Shown here: positions 35,609-41,964 of the stretch, one piece after another | Position numbering within the stretch: position 1 is the first letter of the stretch | How the letters are laid out: each line of letters starts with the position of its first letter | DNA from: an uncultured Bacillota bacterium | Lineage (GTDB): Bacteria; Bacillota; Clostridia; Oscillospirales; Oscillospiraceae | DNA: 57,754 nt | Direction of reading: 5' to 3' | NCBI GenBank assembly: GCA_947073765.1 | Contig: CAMTMZ010000011.1 | Location: 1-57,754 of the forward strand | Notes under the pieces: model-generated | The model's input: only the letters and a program-made list of their open reading frames with translations | What the model was told of the DNA's origin: nothing | The model's database searches: none | Translations under genes and position numbers: made by a program

Positions 35609-35989
35609 ATGGAAGACGTCAGTGTGAGCCTGTCCAACTACTACAACAGCCTGGAACGGCTGCTGAAATGTCCCAAGGAACAGCGCGGCCGCTTTTTGGA
35701 GCAGACCCGGCGGATGGCAGAGGATTATATGCAAGGAAACCCGGACGCTACACCCCAGGAGGTAACCGACTTTTTAGGCGATCCTCGGGAGCTGGCCCGG
35801 GAATTTTTGGATACTTTGGACCCAGAGCTCCTGGAGCGCTATCAGAAAAATAGAAAGATTTTCCGCTGGGGTTTCGCTGTTGCAATGACAATGATTGTAT
35901 TATTGCTGGGCGTTTGGGCAGTCGCCTTGAAGGCTCAGCCAATAGATATGGAAGTTTCGAGAGTTATCACAATACAAAACAATACATGA
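35609..35989 (+). CDS. HAAS-type small membrane protein of the PadR operon
   Basis: 126 aa. The N-terminal helical part (MEDVSVSLSNYYNSLERLLK to residue 82) resembles the HAAS/DUF1700 domain that typically follows PadR-type regulators, including the FLGDPRELAREFLDT segment. One membrane helix follows (FRWGFAVAMTMIVLLLGVWAVA) and a short outside tail. Such proteins are thought to be partners of the PadR regulator at the membrane; the mechanism is unknown. AAGAGGAGGG precedes the start. Confidence 0.75.
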   Translation: MEDVSVSLSNYYNSLERLLKCPKEQRGRFLEQTRRMAEDYMQGNPDATPQEVTDFLGDPRELAREFLDTLDPELLERYQKNRKIFRWGFAVAMTMIVLLLGVWAVALKAQPIDMEVSRVITIQNNT

Positions 35990-36003
35990 TTGAGGGAAAT
36001 GCC

Positions 36004-36453
36004 ATGAACAAAAGGATTGCAATTTTATTTACGTCTGTCCTACTTATGTGCGCTATGATTCTTCCGGTTGGTGCTACACAACAAACCTATCAGGAAACGG
36101 AGATCATTCATACTGAATTTGGCGATATAGAGAAAGTGTCTGTGGTGACTGTCTACAATTCTGTGGCACGCAGCAGTACCAAGTCTGCTGATTGTACAGA
36201 TACTTATAAATATAGTGGTAATGTTATAGCTGAAGTTACACTGTCTGCCACCTTTGGCTATGATGGAAAAACCTCATGGGTGGTCAGTGCCAGTGGTTCC
36301 AATAAAACGTACGATGGTTGGAGCTATGGTAGTCAGAGCATTACTAAGTCTGGTGGAACTGCCTCTTTGAGTGCTAAGCTGTCCCATCTTTTGTGGAGAA
36401 GTGTAAACGTTAATATGTCTCTGACTTGTTCCCCCTCCGGGCAAATCAGCTGA
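36004..36453 (+). CDS. Small secreted protein of the PadR operon
   Basis: A 149-aa protein with a clear signal peptide (MNKRIAILFTSVLLMCAMIL, cleavage probably near VGA). The mature part is Ser/Thr/Gly-rich and probably all beta (VIAEVTLSATFGYDGKTSWV), ending with the two Cys-containing segment MSLTCSPSGQIS. Similar short secreted proteins occur in Clostridia, but no function is known to me. Its codon use is more AT-rich than the surrounding chromosome, suggesting later acquisition. It follows the HAAS gene by 14 bases and a terminator follows. Confidence 0.65.
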   Translation: MNKRIAILFTSVLLMCAMILPVGATQQTYQETEIIHTEFGDIEKVSVVTVYNSVARSSTKSADCTDTYKYSGNVIAEVTLSATFGYDGKTSWVVSASGSNKTYDGWSYGSQSITKSGGTASLSAKLSHLLWRSVNVNMSLTCSPSGQIS

Positions 36454-36465
36454 AATCATAACGAC

Positions 36466-36489
36466 GCCCCCAGCCGAAAGGCTGGGGGC
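36466..36489. terminator. Hairpin between the secreted protein and sigma-like genes
   Basis: A perfect 10-bp stem, GCCCCCAGCC/GGCTGGGGGC, with a GAAA tetraloop, between convergent genes. Confidence 0.8.
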
Positions 36490-36500
36490 ATACGCTTGCC

Positions 36501-36824
36501 TCACAGGTCCTCCATAGAGCGCAGATAGGCCTCCGCGCCGTAGCGCAGGCAGCGCTGGAGCCGCCGCTCCCCCCGCTTGATGGTGCGGGAGACGGTGGAC
36601 TTGTCCACCCCCATGGCCTGGCCGATCTCCCGCATGTTTTTGCCCTCGGCGTAATACAGCAGCATCATCTGGCGCTGCTTGGGGGTGACGTCCTCCCGCA
36701 GGCAGCGGATGAGGTTGCGCTTCAGGCGGCTGAGCTCCCGGGTGTTGTCAGCGGCGATCTGCCGGGTGTACATGGCCATATCGGCGGCGTGGAGCTTACC
36801 CCGCCTATATCGTGTATTTGGCAT
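36501..36824 (-). CDS. Small sigma-70 region 4-like regulator
   Basis: 107 aa from the ATG at 36824 (MPNTRYRRGKLHAADMAMYT). The C-terminal half is a sigma region 4-type helix-turn-helix (VTPKQRQMMLLYYAEGKNMR, then EIGQAMGVDKSTVSRTIKRG). There is no region 2, so it is a regulator rather than a full sigma factor, of the kind found in prophages and mobile elements of Clostridia. Its start overlaps the end of the next gene upstream by 20 bases. Confidence 0.65.
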   Translation of the reverse strand: MPNTRYRRGKLHAADMAMYTRQIAADNTRELSRLKRNLIRCLREDVTPKQRQMMLLYYAEGKNMREIGQAMGVDKSTVSRTIKRGERRLQRCLRYGAEAYLRSMEDL

Positions 36825-37038
36825 TGCGGCGATACCCCCTGTCGTAGTAGCGCTCGGTGAGTACGGCAAGCTCGTTGGCCTCCCGCAGCATGGTGGACAG
36901 CATGCGGATGCGGTCCTGGAGCTGACAGCGGCGGTCGGCGTTGGGAGCGTCGCGCAGAAGCTGCTCCAGCTGGCAGATCCGCAGGTCCAGTGCGTGGGCG
37001 TGGGCCCGGTATTCCAGCGACAGTTCGGCTAATGTCAT
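36805..37038 (-). CDS. Small helical protein upstream of the sigma-like gene
   Basis: 77 aa starting at 37038 (MTLAELSLEYRAHAHALDLR), preceded by GAGGAGGG. It is predicted all-helical with heptad-like Leu spacing, and there is no recognised domain. It overlaps the downstream sigma-like gene by 20 bases and its own start overlaps the stop of an upstream frame (ATGA), so the three form a coupled group, perhaps the remnant of a mobile element beside the tRNA genes. Confidence 0.55.
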   Translation of the reverse strand: MTLAELSLEYRAHAHALDLRICQLEQLLRDAPNADRRCQLQDRIRMLSTMLREANELAVLTERYYDRGYRRNAKYTI

Positions 37039-37181
37039 AATAATCCCTCCTCAGTGTGTAAACGGCGGGCGCACCGGGCGCACAGGCGTCTGCCCCGCCC
37101 GGACTGTCCCCGGTCAAAACGGTACTGTTCCCCGCCGCAGACAGAACAGAGCCAGGCGGGCGTTTGGAGCTGAGCGTCCCG
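37035..37181 (-). CDS. Possible zinc-ribbon protein, start unclear
   Basis: The frame ends at 37035 with CSVCGGEQYRF then CARCARRLHTEEGLL, i.e. a CxxC-x17-CxxC pattern typical of small zinc ribbons, and its stop overlaps the next start (ATGA). No ATG, GTG or TTG start with a binding site is visible between 37181 and the tRNA genes, so the gene is probably truncated at its 5' end or starts at an unusual codon. The 5' limit given is only approximate. Confidence 0.35.
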   Translation of the reverse strand, partial: RDAQLQTPAWLCSVCGGEQYRFDRGQSGRGRRLCARCARRLHTEEGLL

Positions 37182-37214
37182 AATGGGAGAAATGAAAAAA
37201 ATTTGGTTTTTTAC

Positions 37215-37243
37215 TTGACATACCTCCTGTTCTTTGCTATAAT
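37215..37243 (+). promoter_or_regulatory. Consensus promoter of the tRNA-Thr/tRNA-Tyr unit
   Basis: Perfect TTGACA (37215-37220) and TATAAT (37238-37243) with a 17-bp spacer, about 29 bases upstream of tRNA-Thr. Confidence 0.93.
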
Positions 37244-37271
37244 AACGTTCACTGTTGGACAGCCGCCATGC

Positions 37272-37347
37272 GCTGGTGTAGCTCAGCCGGTAGAGCAGCT
37301 GATTTGTAATCAGCAGGTCGGGGGTTCGAATCCGTCCACCAGCTCCA
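37272..37347 (+). tRNA. tRNA-Thr (anticodon TGT)
   Basis: A complete cloverleaf with acceptor stem GCTGGTG/CACCAGC, anticodon stem CTGAT/ATCAG with loop TTTGTAA, T loop GGTTCGAATCC, and an encoded CCA end. It decodes ACA and probably other ACN codons. Confidence 0.97.
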
Positions 37348-37377
37348 TCCGCTTTTCGCGGTGCGTCAATTGAATAT

Positions 37378-37462
37378 GGAGGAGTTCCCGAGTGGCCAAA
37401 GGGGGCAGACTGTAAATCTGTTGCGTTTCGCTTCGGTGGTTCGAATCCACCCTCCTCCACCA
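37378..37462 (+). tRNA. tRNA-Tyr (anticodon GTA)
   Basis: A class II tRNA of 85 nt with a long variable arm, acceptor GGAGGAG/CTCCTCC, anticodon loop CTGTAAA and an encoded CCA. It follows tRNA-Thr by 30 bases and shares its promoter. Confidence 0.97.
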
Positions 37463-37464
37463 AG

Positions 37465-37502
37465 AGTCCGGTTTTCCCCCTGTGGGAAAGCCGGAATTCT
37501 TT
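37465..37502 (+). terminator. Terminator of the tRNA unit
   Basis: TCCGGTTTTCCC pairs imperfectly with GGGAAAGCCGGA, followed by ATTCTTTTG. Confidence 0.75.
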
Positions 37503-37526
37503 TGTCTGCCGGGCGGGAAAGAAGAA

Positions 37527-37564
37527 AATCACAGATATAGAACTTACGTTCTATATCTGTGATT
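37527..37564. repeat. 17-bp perfect inverted repeat
   Basis: AATCACAGATATAGAAC (37527-37543) is exactly repeated in inverse orientation at 37548-37564, with a four-base centre TTAC. The arms are AT-rich and no U-run follows, so it is not an ordinary terminator. It could be an element end, a regulator site or a remnant. The remaining bases to 37673 show nothing recognisable. Confidence 0.7.
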
Positions 37565-37673
37565 AGCATACACCTGACGACAGGAAATGTCAAGACCCAA
37601 AATAGAAAATTTGTTCTATAAAAGACCGGTTTAATGGACTGTATCTGGAGGGAAAGACCGTGAAACGGGACAA

Positions 37674-37707
37674 AAAACCGCTCCCCGGCCCGGCCGGAGA
37701 GCGGTTT
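37674..37707 (-). terminator. Terminator after the P-loop protein gene
   Basis: AAAACCGCTC pairs with GAGCGGTTTT around a GC-rich loop that itself contains CCGG pairs. It is located just past the stop of the minus-strand gene. Confidence 0.75.
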
Positions 37708-37715
37708 TATCAGGC

Positions 37716-38126
37716 TTAGAAGTATTTTTTCACGCCGTCAGGGGCAAGGGAGGCGTCGTCGCTGATGGTGATGGTAAATTTGATGTTGTGCCGCTCCGCG
37801 AAATTGTTCAGCCAGTCCAGGAACTTCTCGGTCTCGTGGTCACACTCGCCGCCCACGATTTTGGTGAGGCTGTCGATAAAGATGTGGGTAATATCGTAGT
37901 TGCCGGCATACATGCCGCTGATAAAGCCCTTCAGGGCGGTGTAGCCGGCAATATCATACTCGCTGGCCTCTACCAGGCGGATGTGGTAATGGATGTCGAA
38001 GGTGAGCTTGTTGCCCTTCTCAATGCAGACCACGTTGCCGTGCTCGGTTTGGACGGCGGTGTTGATCATCTCAATCACGTTTTTGGTCTTGCCGGAGCCC
38101 TTCTTGCCCATGATAACGCGAATCAT
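37716..38126 (-). CDS. Small P-loop ATP-binding protein
   Basis: 136 aa from the ATG at 38126 (MIRVIMGKKGSGKTKNVIEM), eight bases after AAGGAG. Walker A GKKGSGKTK is near the N-terminus and a hydrophobic strand ending in Asp (ITHIFIDSLTKIVGG) could be Walker B. It is compact, with no partner domain. Similar short NTPases are common in Clostridia, with unknown function. It has its own promoter and terminator. Confidence 0.7.
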   Translation of the reverse strand: MIRVIMGKKGSGKTKNVIEMINTAVQTEHGNVVCIEKGNKLTFDIHYHIRLVEASEYDIAGYTALKGFISGMYAGNYDITHIFIDSLTKIVGGECDHETEKFLDWLNNFAERHNIKFTITISDDASLAPDGVKKYF

Positions 38127-38179
38127 GTGTATCACTCCTTACTGATTTGACATCGGGGGTGTACCCTCTGTTTATATAC

Positions 38180-38208
38180 ATTCTACCATATTACAGCGCT
38201 TATTTCAA
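38180..38208 (-). promoter_or_regulatory. Promoter of the P-loop protein gene
   Basis: On the minus strand, TTGAAA (38208-38203) and TAGAAT (38185-38180), spacer 17 bp. The region between here and the pgi terminator (38209-38334) shows no gene. Confidence 0.75.
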
Positions 38209-38334
38209 CTAAAATAATTGTGAATTTTTTAGCTGTGCGTACAGCGTCCGGCATATGGACTCAATCTGCCGCCTGCTTTTGGAACCGCAGCAATACGACA
38301 CGCAGACCAAAAGCCGGGGGGATTGAAAACAAGA

Positions 38335-38359
38335 TGACCCGCCCAGGGAGGGCGGGTCA
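38335..38359 (-). terminator. Terminator of pgi
   Basis: TGACCCGCCC pairs with GGGCGGGTCA (10 bp, five-base loop) just after the pgi stop codon. On the minus strand it is followed by TCTTGTTTTC. Confidence 0.8.
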
Positions 38360-38370
38360 CAGATCTCAGA

Positions 38371-39696
38371 TTACAGCTTGGCCAGCAGCTCGGCCCGCAG
38401 GTCCTCGTAGCCGGGCTTGCCCAGCAGGGCGAACATGTTCTTCTTGTAGGCCTCCACGCCGGGCTGGTTGAAGGGGTTGACCTCCAGCAGGTGGCCGGAC
38501 AGGCCGCAGACATACTCGAAGAAGTAGATCAGAAAGCCCACGCTCTGTTCGCTGATCTGGGGCAGCTCAATGAGCACATTGGGCACTCCGCCGTCCACGT
38601 GGGCCAGGATGGTGCCCCGCATGGCCTGCTCCGCCACAAAGGACAGAGGCTTGCCGGACAGGAAGTTCAGGCCGTCTACGTTTGCGGGGTCGTCGGGGAT
38701 ATTGTACTGGCCGGCGGGGGCGAAGGAGACCACCGTCTCAAACATGACGCGCTCGCCGTCCTGAATATACTGGCCCATGGAGTGCAGGTCGGCGGTGAAC
38801 TCCACGCTGGCGGGGAACAGGCCCTTGCCGTCTTTTCCCTCGCTCTCGCCGTACAGCTGCTTCCACCACTCGGCGAAGAAGCGGAACCGGGGCTCGTAGC
38901 CGGCCAGCACCTCGACGCGCTTGCCGGCCTGATACAGGCCGTGGCGGGCGGCGGCGTACTGCCAGGCGGGGTTGTCCAGCCCGGGGGCGGACAGCTCCTC
39001 CATGGCCTGGCGGGCGCCGGCCATGAGGGCGCCGACGTCCACGCCGGCTACGGCGATGGGCAGCAGGCCCACGGCGGTGAGCACGGAGAACCGGCCGCCC
39101 ACATCGTCAGGCACTACAAATTCCTCGTAGCCCTCGGCGTCGGCCAGGCCCTTCAGGGCTCCCCGGGCCTTGTCAGTGGTGGCGTAGATGCGCTCCTTGG
39201 CCCCCTCCTTGCCGTATTTCTCCTCCAGCAGGCCCTTGAAGATGCGGAAGGAGACGGCCGGCTCGGTGGTGGTGCCCGACTTGGAGATGACGTTGACAGA
39301 GAAGTCCCGGTCTCCGATGAGCTCCAGCAGCTCCAGAAGAGCATCGGTGGACAGGCCGTTGCCGGCGAAGAAGATGTCGGGGGTGTTTTTTTTCTTCAGG
39401 TTGTAGTTGTTGGACAGCAGCAGCTCAATCACTGCCCGCGCCCCCAGGTAGGAGCCGCCGATACCGATGACCACCAGCACCTGGGACTGCTTTTGAATCT
39501 TTTTGGCCGCGGCCTGGATGCGGGCAAACTCCTCTTTGTCATAGTCCCGGGGGAGGGTGACCCAGCCGGTGAAGTCGCCGCCGGGGCCGGTGTGGGTGGC
39601 CACCATCTCAGCCGCTTTGGCCAGCCGGTCCTGGCGGGAGGTCAGATAATCTTCGGGCAGAAAGCCCTTTAGCTTAGAGAGATCAAGTTTTACCAT
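38371..39696 (-). CDS. pgi: Glucose-6-phosphate isomerase
   Basis: Interconverts glucose 6-phosphate and fructose 6-phosphate in glycolysis and gluconeogenesis. It is 441 aa, the short form usual in Firmicutes. Landmarks are [19 protein letters not shown], the signature region [36 protein letters not shown], and the C-terminal catalytic region with [17 protein letters not shown]. The start at 39696 follows AGGAGGAATG. A TATAAT on the minus strand at 39743-39738 is a likely -10 box. Confidence 0.95.
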   Translation of the reverse strand: MVKLDLSKLKGFLPEDYLTSRQDRLAKAAEMVATHTGPGGDFTGWVTLPRDYDKEEFARIQAAAKKIQKQSQVLVVIGIGGSYLGARAVIELLLSNNYNLKKKNTPDIFFAGNGLSTDALLELLELIGDRDFSVNVISKSGTTTEPAVSFRIFKGLLEEKYGKEGAKERIYATTDKARGALKGLADAEGYEEFVVPDDVGGRFSVLTAVGLLPIAVAGVDVGALMAGARQAMEELSAPGLDNPAWQYAAARHGLYQAGKRVEVLAGYEPRFRFFAEWWKQLYGESEGKDGKGLFPASVEFTADLHSMGQYIQDGERVMFETVVSFAPAGQYNIPDDPANVDGLNFLSGKPLSFVAEQAMRGTILAHVDGGVPNVLIELPQISEQSVGFLIYFFEYVCGLSGHLLEVNPFNQPGVEAYKKNMFALLGKPGYEDLRAELLAKL

Positions 39697-39833
39697 AGAA
39701 CATTCCTCCTGTGAAAGAATGGGATTGATGCTATCGTATTATACCACATTTTCCAGGGCATTTCATCCATATTTTTTGTTTATCTGCCGCTGTAAAAATT
39801 TTTTCAATATTATAAAAAAACGCTGTTTTACTA

Positions 39834-39862
39834 TTGACAAGCCTGCCCTGTATGAGTATAAT
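39834..39862 (+). promoter_or_regulatory. Consensus promoter of tRNA-Val
   Basis: TTGACA (39834-39839) and TATAAT (39857-39862), 17-bp spacer, 14 bases before the tRNA. Confidence 0.93.
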
Positions 39863-39876
39863 GATTATCGTTGTCT

Positions 39877-39952
39877 GGACGATTAGCTCAGCTGGTAGAG
39901 CATCCGCTTGACGTGCGGGAGGTCACAGGTTCAAGTCCTGTATCGTCCACCA
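39877..39952 (+). tRNA. tRNA-Val (anticodon GAC), island integration site
   Basis: Acceptor GGACGAT/ATCGTCC, anticodon loop TTGACGT, T arm CAGGTTCAAGTCCTG and an encoded CCA. The last 23 bases are repeated at 52730-52752, so the gene's 3' end serves as the attachment site and the tRNA is kept intact by the island's copy. Confidence 0.97.
39930..39952 (+). repeat. Attachment site left (attL) of the 12.8-kb island
   Basis: The 23-bp direct repeat TTCAAGTCCTGTATCGTCC plus ACCA at the 3' end of tRNA-Val is identical to 52730-52752. Sequence identity stops on both sides, as expected for a site-specific recombination core. Confidence 0.93.
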
Positions 39953-39957
39953 TTAGC

Positions 39958-40002
39958 AAAAAGACCGCTACTCCTTGTGTCGCAAGGGATAGCGGCCTTT
40001 TT
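39958..40002. terminator. Bidirectional terminator just inside the island
   Basis: AAAAAGACCGCTACTCCTTG pairs with CAAGGGATAGCGGCCTTTTT (two mismatches, loop TGTCG). It ends the tRNA-Val transcript on the + strand and the leftward island operon on the - strand. Confidence 0.85.
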
Positions 40003-40021
40003 ATTTTCTTGATTTTCTGCG

Positions 40022-40043
40022 GTTTGGTCGTTGTTTGGTCGTT
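40022..40043 (+). promoter_or_regulatory. Arm-type integrase sites, tandem 11-bp repeats
   Basis: GTTTGGTCGTT occurs twice back to back (40022-40032, 40033-40043) just inside attL, and again at 52602-52612, with an inverted near-copy at 52628-52637, just inside attR. Paired short repeats near both ends are the pattern of arm-binding sites for lambda-type integrases. Confidence 0.75.
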
Positions 40044-40048
40044 ATGCC

Positions 40049-40615
40049 TCACAGGTACGCCTTTAGCCTCCTGGAGCAATCCGGGTGGCGCAGGCGCTTC
40101 ATAGCGGCATTGAGGGTCTTTTTATCGACGGTGAGATCGTGCCAGTATTTCCCCCTAATCGCCCGCTGTTGGTCCTCTGGCAGTTCGGCTAGGATTGCGG
40201 CCACCCCTATTCGGACCTCCGCATTGCCCATCTCCGCCGCCGCTGCCGGGTCGGGGATGAAGTCGGCAAGGGTAGCGTCCTCCTCATCGGTCAGGGGTGC
40301 GTCAAGGCTGACAGCGTTCTGGAGCGGGTCAAACCAGCTTGTTTTAGAACTGTACCCCGTGGCTGCTGACAGCTCCGCCCGCAGACGTTGAAACAGGTGT
40401 GTGGAGAATTTCGTCCCTCTGGACGGGTCGTAGCTGTCCACGGCCCGCAGCATAGCGATAAAGCCAGCCTGTGTTAGGTCCTCAATGGTGGTCCCGCCCA
40501 GGCCAGCCCAACGGGCAGCCCGTTTATAGACCATGCGCCGTACCTGGTGCCACAGTTCCACGATCCTGTCACGGTCCCCGGCCTGAATCAGCGCCACCAG
40601 CTCCTCGTTGCTCAC
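40049..40615 (-). CDS. Island-encoded sigma-70-like factor
   Basis: 188 aa beginning with GTG at 40615 (MSNEELVALIQAGDRDRIVE) after GAAGGAGGGG. Region 2 is clear (IEDLTQAGFIAMLRAVDSYD, then FSTHLFQRLRAELSAATGY). The C-terminal part has a short region 4-like segment (LPEDQQRAIRGKYW). It is the last gene of the leftward operon, next to attL. An encoded sigma factor could switch on island or helper-phage late promoters; this is inference. A hairpin at 40641-40664 lies between it and the preceding gene. Confidence 0.75.
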   Translation of the reverse strand: MSNEELVALIQAGDRDRIVELWHQVRRMVYKRAARWAGLGGTTIEDLTQAGFIAMLRAVDSYDPSRGTKFSTHLFQRLRAELSAATGYSSKTSWFDPLQNAVSLDAPLTDEEDATLADFIPDPAAAAEMGNAEVRIGVAAILAELPEDQQRAIRGKYWHDLTVDKKTLNAAMKRLRHPDCSRRLKAYL

Positions 40616-40669
40616 GATACCCCTCCTTCGAAATAGAAGGACAGGGTGGAAGCTCCCTGTCCCTTTTTG

Positions 40670-41311
40670 TTAAAAGTTCTTGATTGTGTTCTCAGTCAGC
40701 TTCTCCCACTGGCTGGAGATAGAAAGTACATATCTGGGTTCCCCCTTTCCGTGGGCCTGTCCAGTACAAATCCGGGCCGTGTCCTCCAGGTTCTTCCATG
40801 CGTCCATAATGTCGTTGGCCACCGCCTTTTGGCGTACTGCGATCAACTCCCGGCGGGTCTGGGTGTCATTCGTGTCTTTCAGCAACTTTTCGACGTGCTG
40901 AGCAATCAGCCGCAGCATGGTTGGGTTGTCCTCATATCGGTCCAGGAGCGCCCCCAGATCATCAACGGTCAGAATCCCGCTATTTAACAGCTCCAAACCG
41001 GCCCGGTCAATATCCTCCGGCCTGGCTTGGTTCACTTTGGCAAAAGCGCTCTTTAGAGCCTTGCCGATCTCCTCCATCTCCCGCTCGAAGTCCTCCCACG
41101 CAGCAGTCCCCGCTTTTTTAAAAGCGGCCTTTGCCTGATTATAATCATACTCTGCTTTCATGCCGAAGGTATCGGCAAGGCTGGGGTTCCTCTGAACGTC
41201 CTCCATATCCCTCTTTTTGGATAACATCAGGTGGTATGCCTCTGTGTATCGGGTCCTGGCCTCCTTGAAAGCGTAGTCCAGCCGGTCAGCAAACATTTTG
41301 TATCCACTCAT
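40670..41311 (-). CDS. Island protein, helical, function unknown
   Basis: 213 aa from 41311 (MSGYKMFADRLDYAFKEART), preceded by AAAGGAG. It is predicted mostly alpha-helical with many charged heptads (EYDYNQAKAAFKKAGTAAWE, DFEREMEEIGKALKSAFAK). There is no membrane segment or known motif. Its position after the tail-type genes would fit a structural or scaffold-like role, but nothing in the sequence proves this. Confidence 0.6.
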   Translation of the reverse strand: MSGYKMFADRLDYAFKEARTRYTEAYHLMLSKKRDMEDVQRNPSLADTFGMKAEYDYNQAKAAFKKAGTAAWEDFEREMEEIGKALKSAFAKVNQARPEDIDRAGLELLNSGILTVDDLGALLDRYEDNPTMLRLIAQHVEKLLKDTNDTQTRRELIAVRQKAVANDIMDAWKNLEDTARICTGQAHGKGEPRYVLSISSQWEKLTENTIKNF

Positions 41312-41326
41312 AAAAACACTCCTTTT

Positions 41327-41656
41327 TTATTTTACCAGGGCACAGCTGCCATCCTCATAAAGGGCGCAGCTCTCCCCACAGTGGGCCATACCGGGGAAGG
41401 GACAGGCCGCCCCGGCCCCCATGCACCGCTCCTTGATACCACACCCCACCTCGGGGACATACAGGGCACAGGACGTATCACAGCGGGCGTCGTACATCCG
41501 GCCTTTGAGCGGACAGGTCTTGTCCAGCTTCACCGGCCCCAGGACCGGGGGCGGGGCTTGATTCTTTGCGACCTCGTTTACATCGTGGAGGGCGCTTTGC
41601 GGTATCATCCCTTTTGTGGTTCTTATCATTGGCTCATGTTCAATCATCTTCTGCAT
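41327..41656 (-). CDS. Cysteine-rich island protein with internal duplication
   Basis: 109 aa, start 41656 after GAGGAGG. The C-terminal 60 residues hold about a dozen Cys. The pattern C-x3-CALY followed by a Cys appears twice (DTSCALYVPEVGCGI and GESCALYEDGSCALV), each preceded by another CP motif (TCPLKG, ACPFPG), suggesting a duplicated metal-binding or disulfide unit. The N-terminal half is Cys-free (MIPQSALHDVNEVAKNQAPP). No family is recognised. Confidence 0.65.
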   Translation of the reverse strand: MQKMIEHEPMIRTTKGMIPQSALHDVNEVAKNQAPPPVLGPVKLDKTCPLKGRMYDARCDTSCALYVPEVGCGIKERCMGAGAACPFPGMAHCGESCALYEDGSCALVK

Positions 41657-41667
41657 AGTAGTCCTCC

Positions 41668-41952
41668 TCAGATATTTGGGTAGATCGTTTTGGCCGGGGA
41701 CAGATAGAAGTCAACCAGGGCCAGTGCGGCAAGCTCCAGATCGGTCATATCCATTTCTTCAAGGGGCGGTAACTGCTCCCCGGTACAGAGGGTAATAAAA
41801 TCATGCTGCTCTCCTCGAAGCTGTCTCCTTGTGATTTCCCCAGCCCTCAAACGGTCCTCCCCTGTCACAATCCTGTCAATGGCTTCATCCACTTCCAGGG
41901 TCCGGGTGGGCAGCCGGTACACCCTTCCGCAAGTCACATAGTAATATTCCAT
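41668..41952 (-). CDS. Tail-assembly-chaperone-like protein, copy 2
   Basis: 94 aa, start 41952 after AAGGAGGAG. It is clearly related to the protein at 44098-44433: both carry a strand with LPTRT, then VD, and GEITRR followed by a GxQH segment at the same spacing (YRLPTRTLEVDEAIDRIV here). Proteins of this size directly before a tape-measure gene are usually tail assembly chaperones, but this copy lies after it. A duplicated gene around the tape-measure gene is unusual. Confidence 0.6.
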   Translation of the reverse strand: MEYYYVTCGRVYRLPTRTLEVDEAIDRIVTGEDRLRAGEITRRQLRGEQHDFITLCTGEQLPPLEEMDMTDLELAALALVDFYLSPAKTIYPNI

Positions 41953-41964
41953 ACTCTCCTCCTT

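Noticed and set aside
40641-40664. Terminator between the 213-aa gene and the sigma factor gene
   Set aside because: GGACAGGG/CCCTGTCC stem has a proper U-run only on the + strand, where no gene needs it; it may be an attenuator, so not listed as a terminator.
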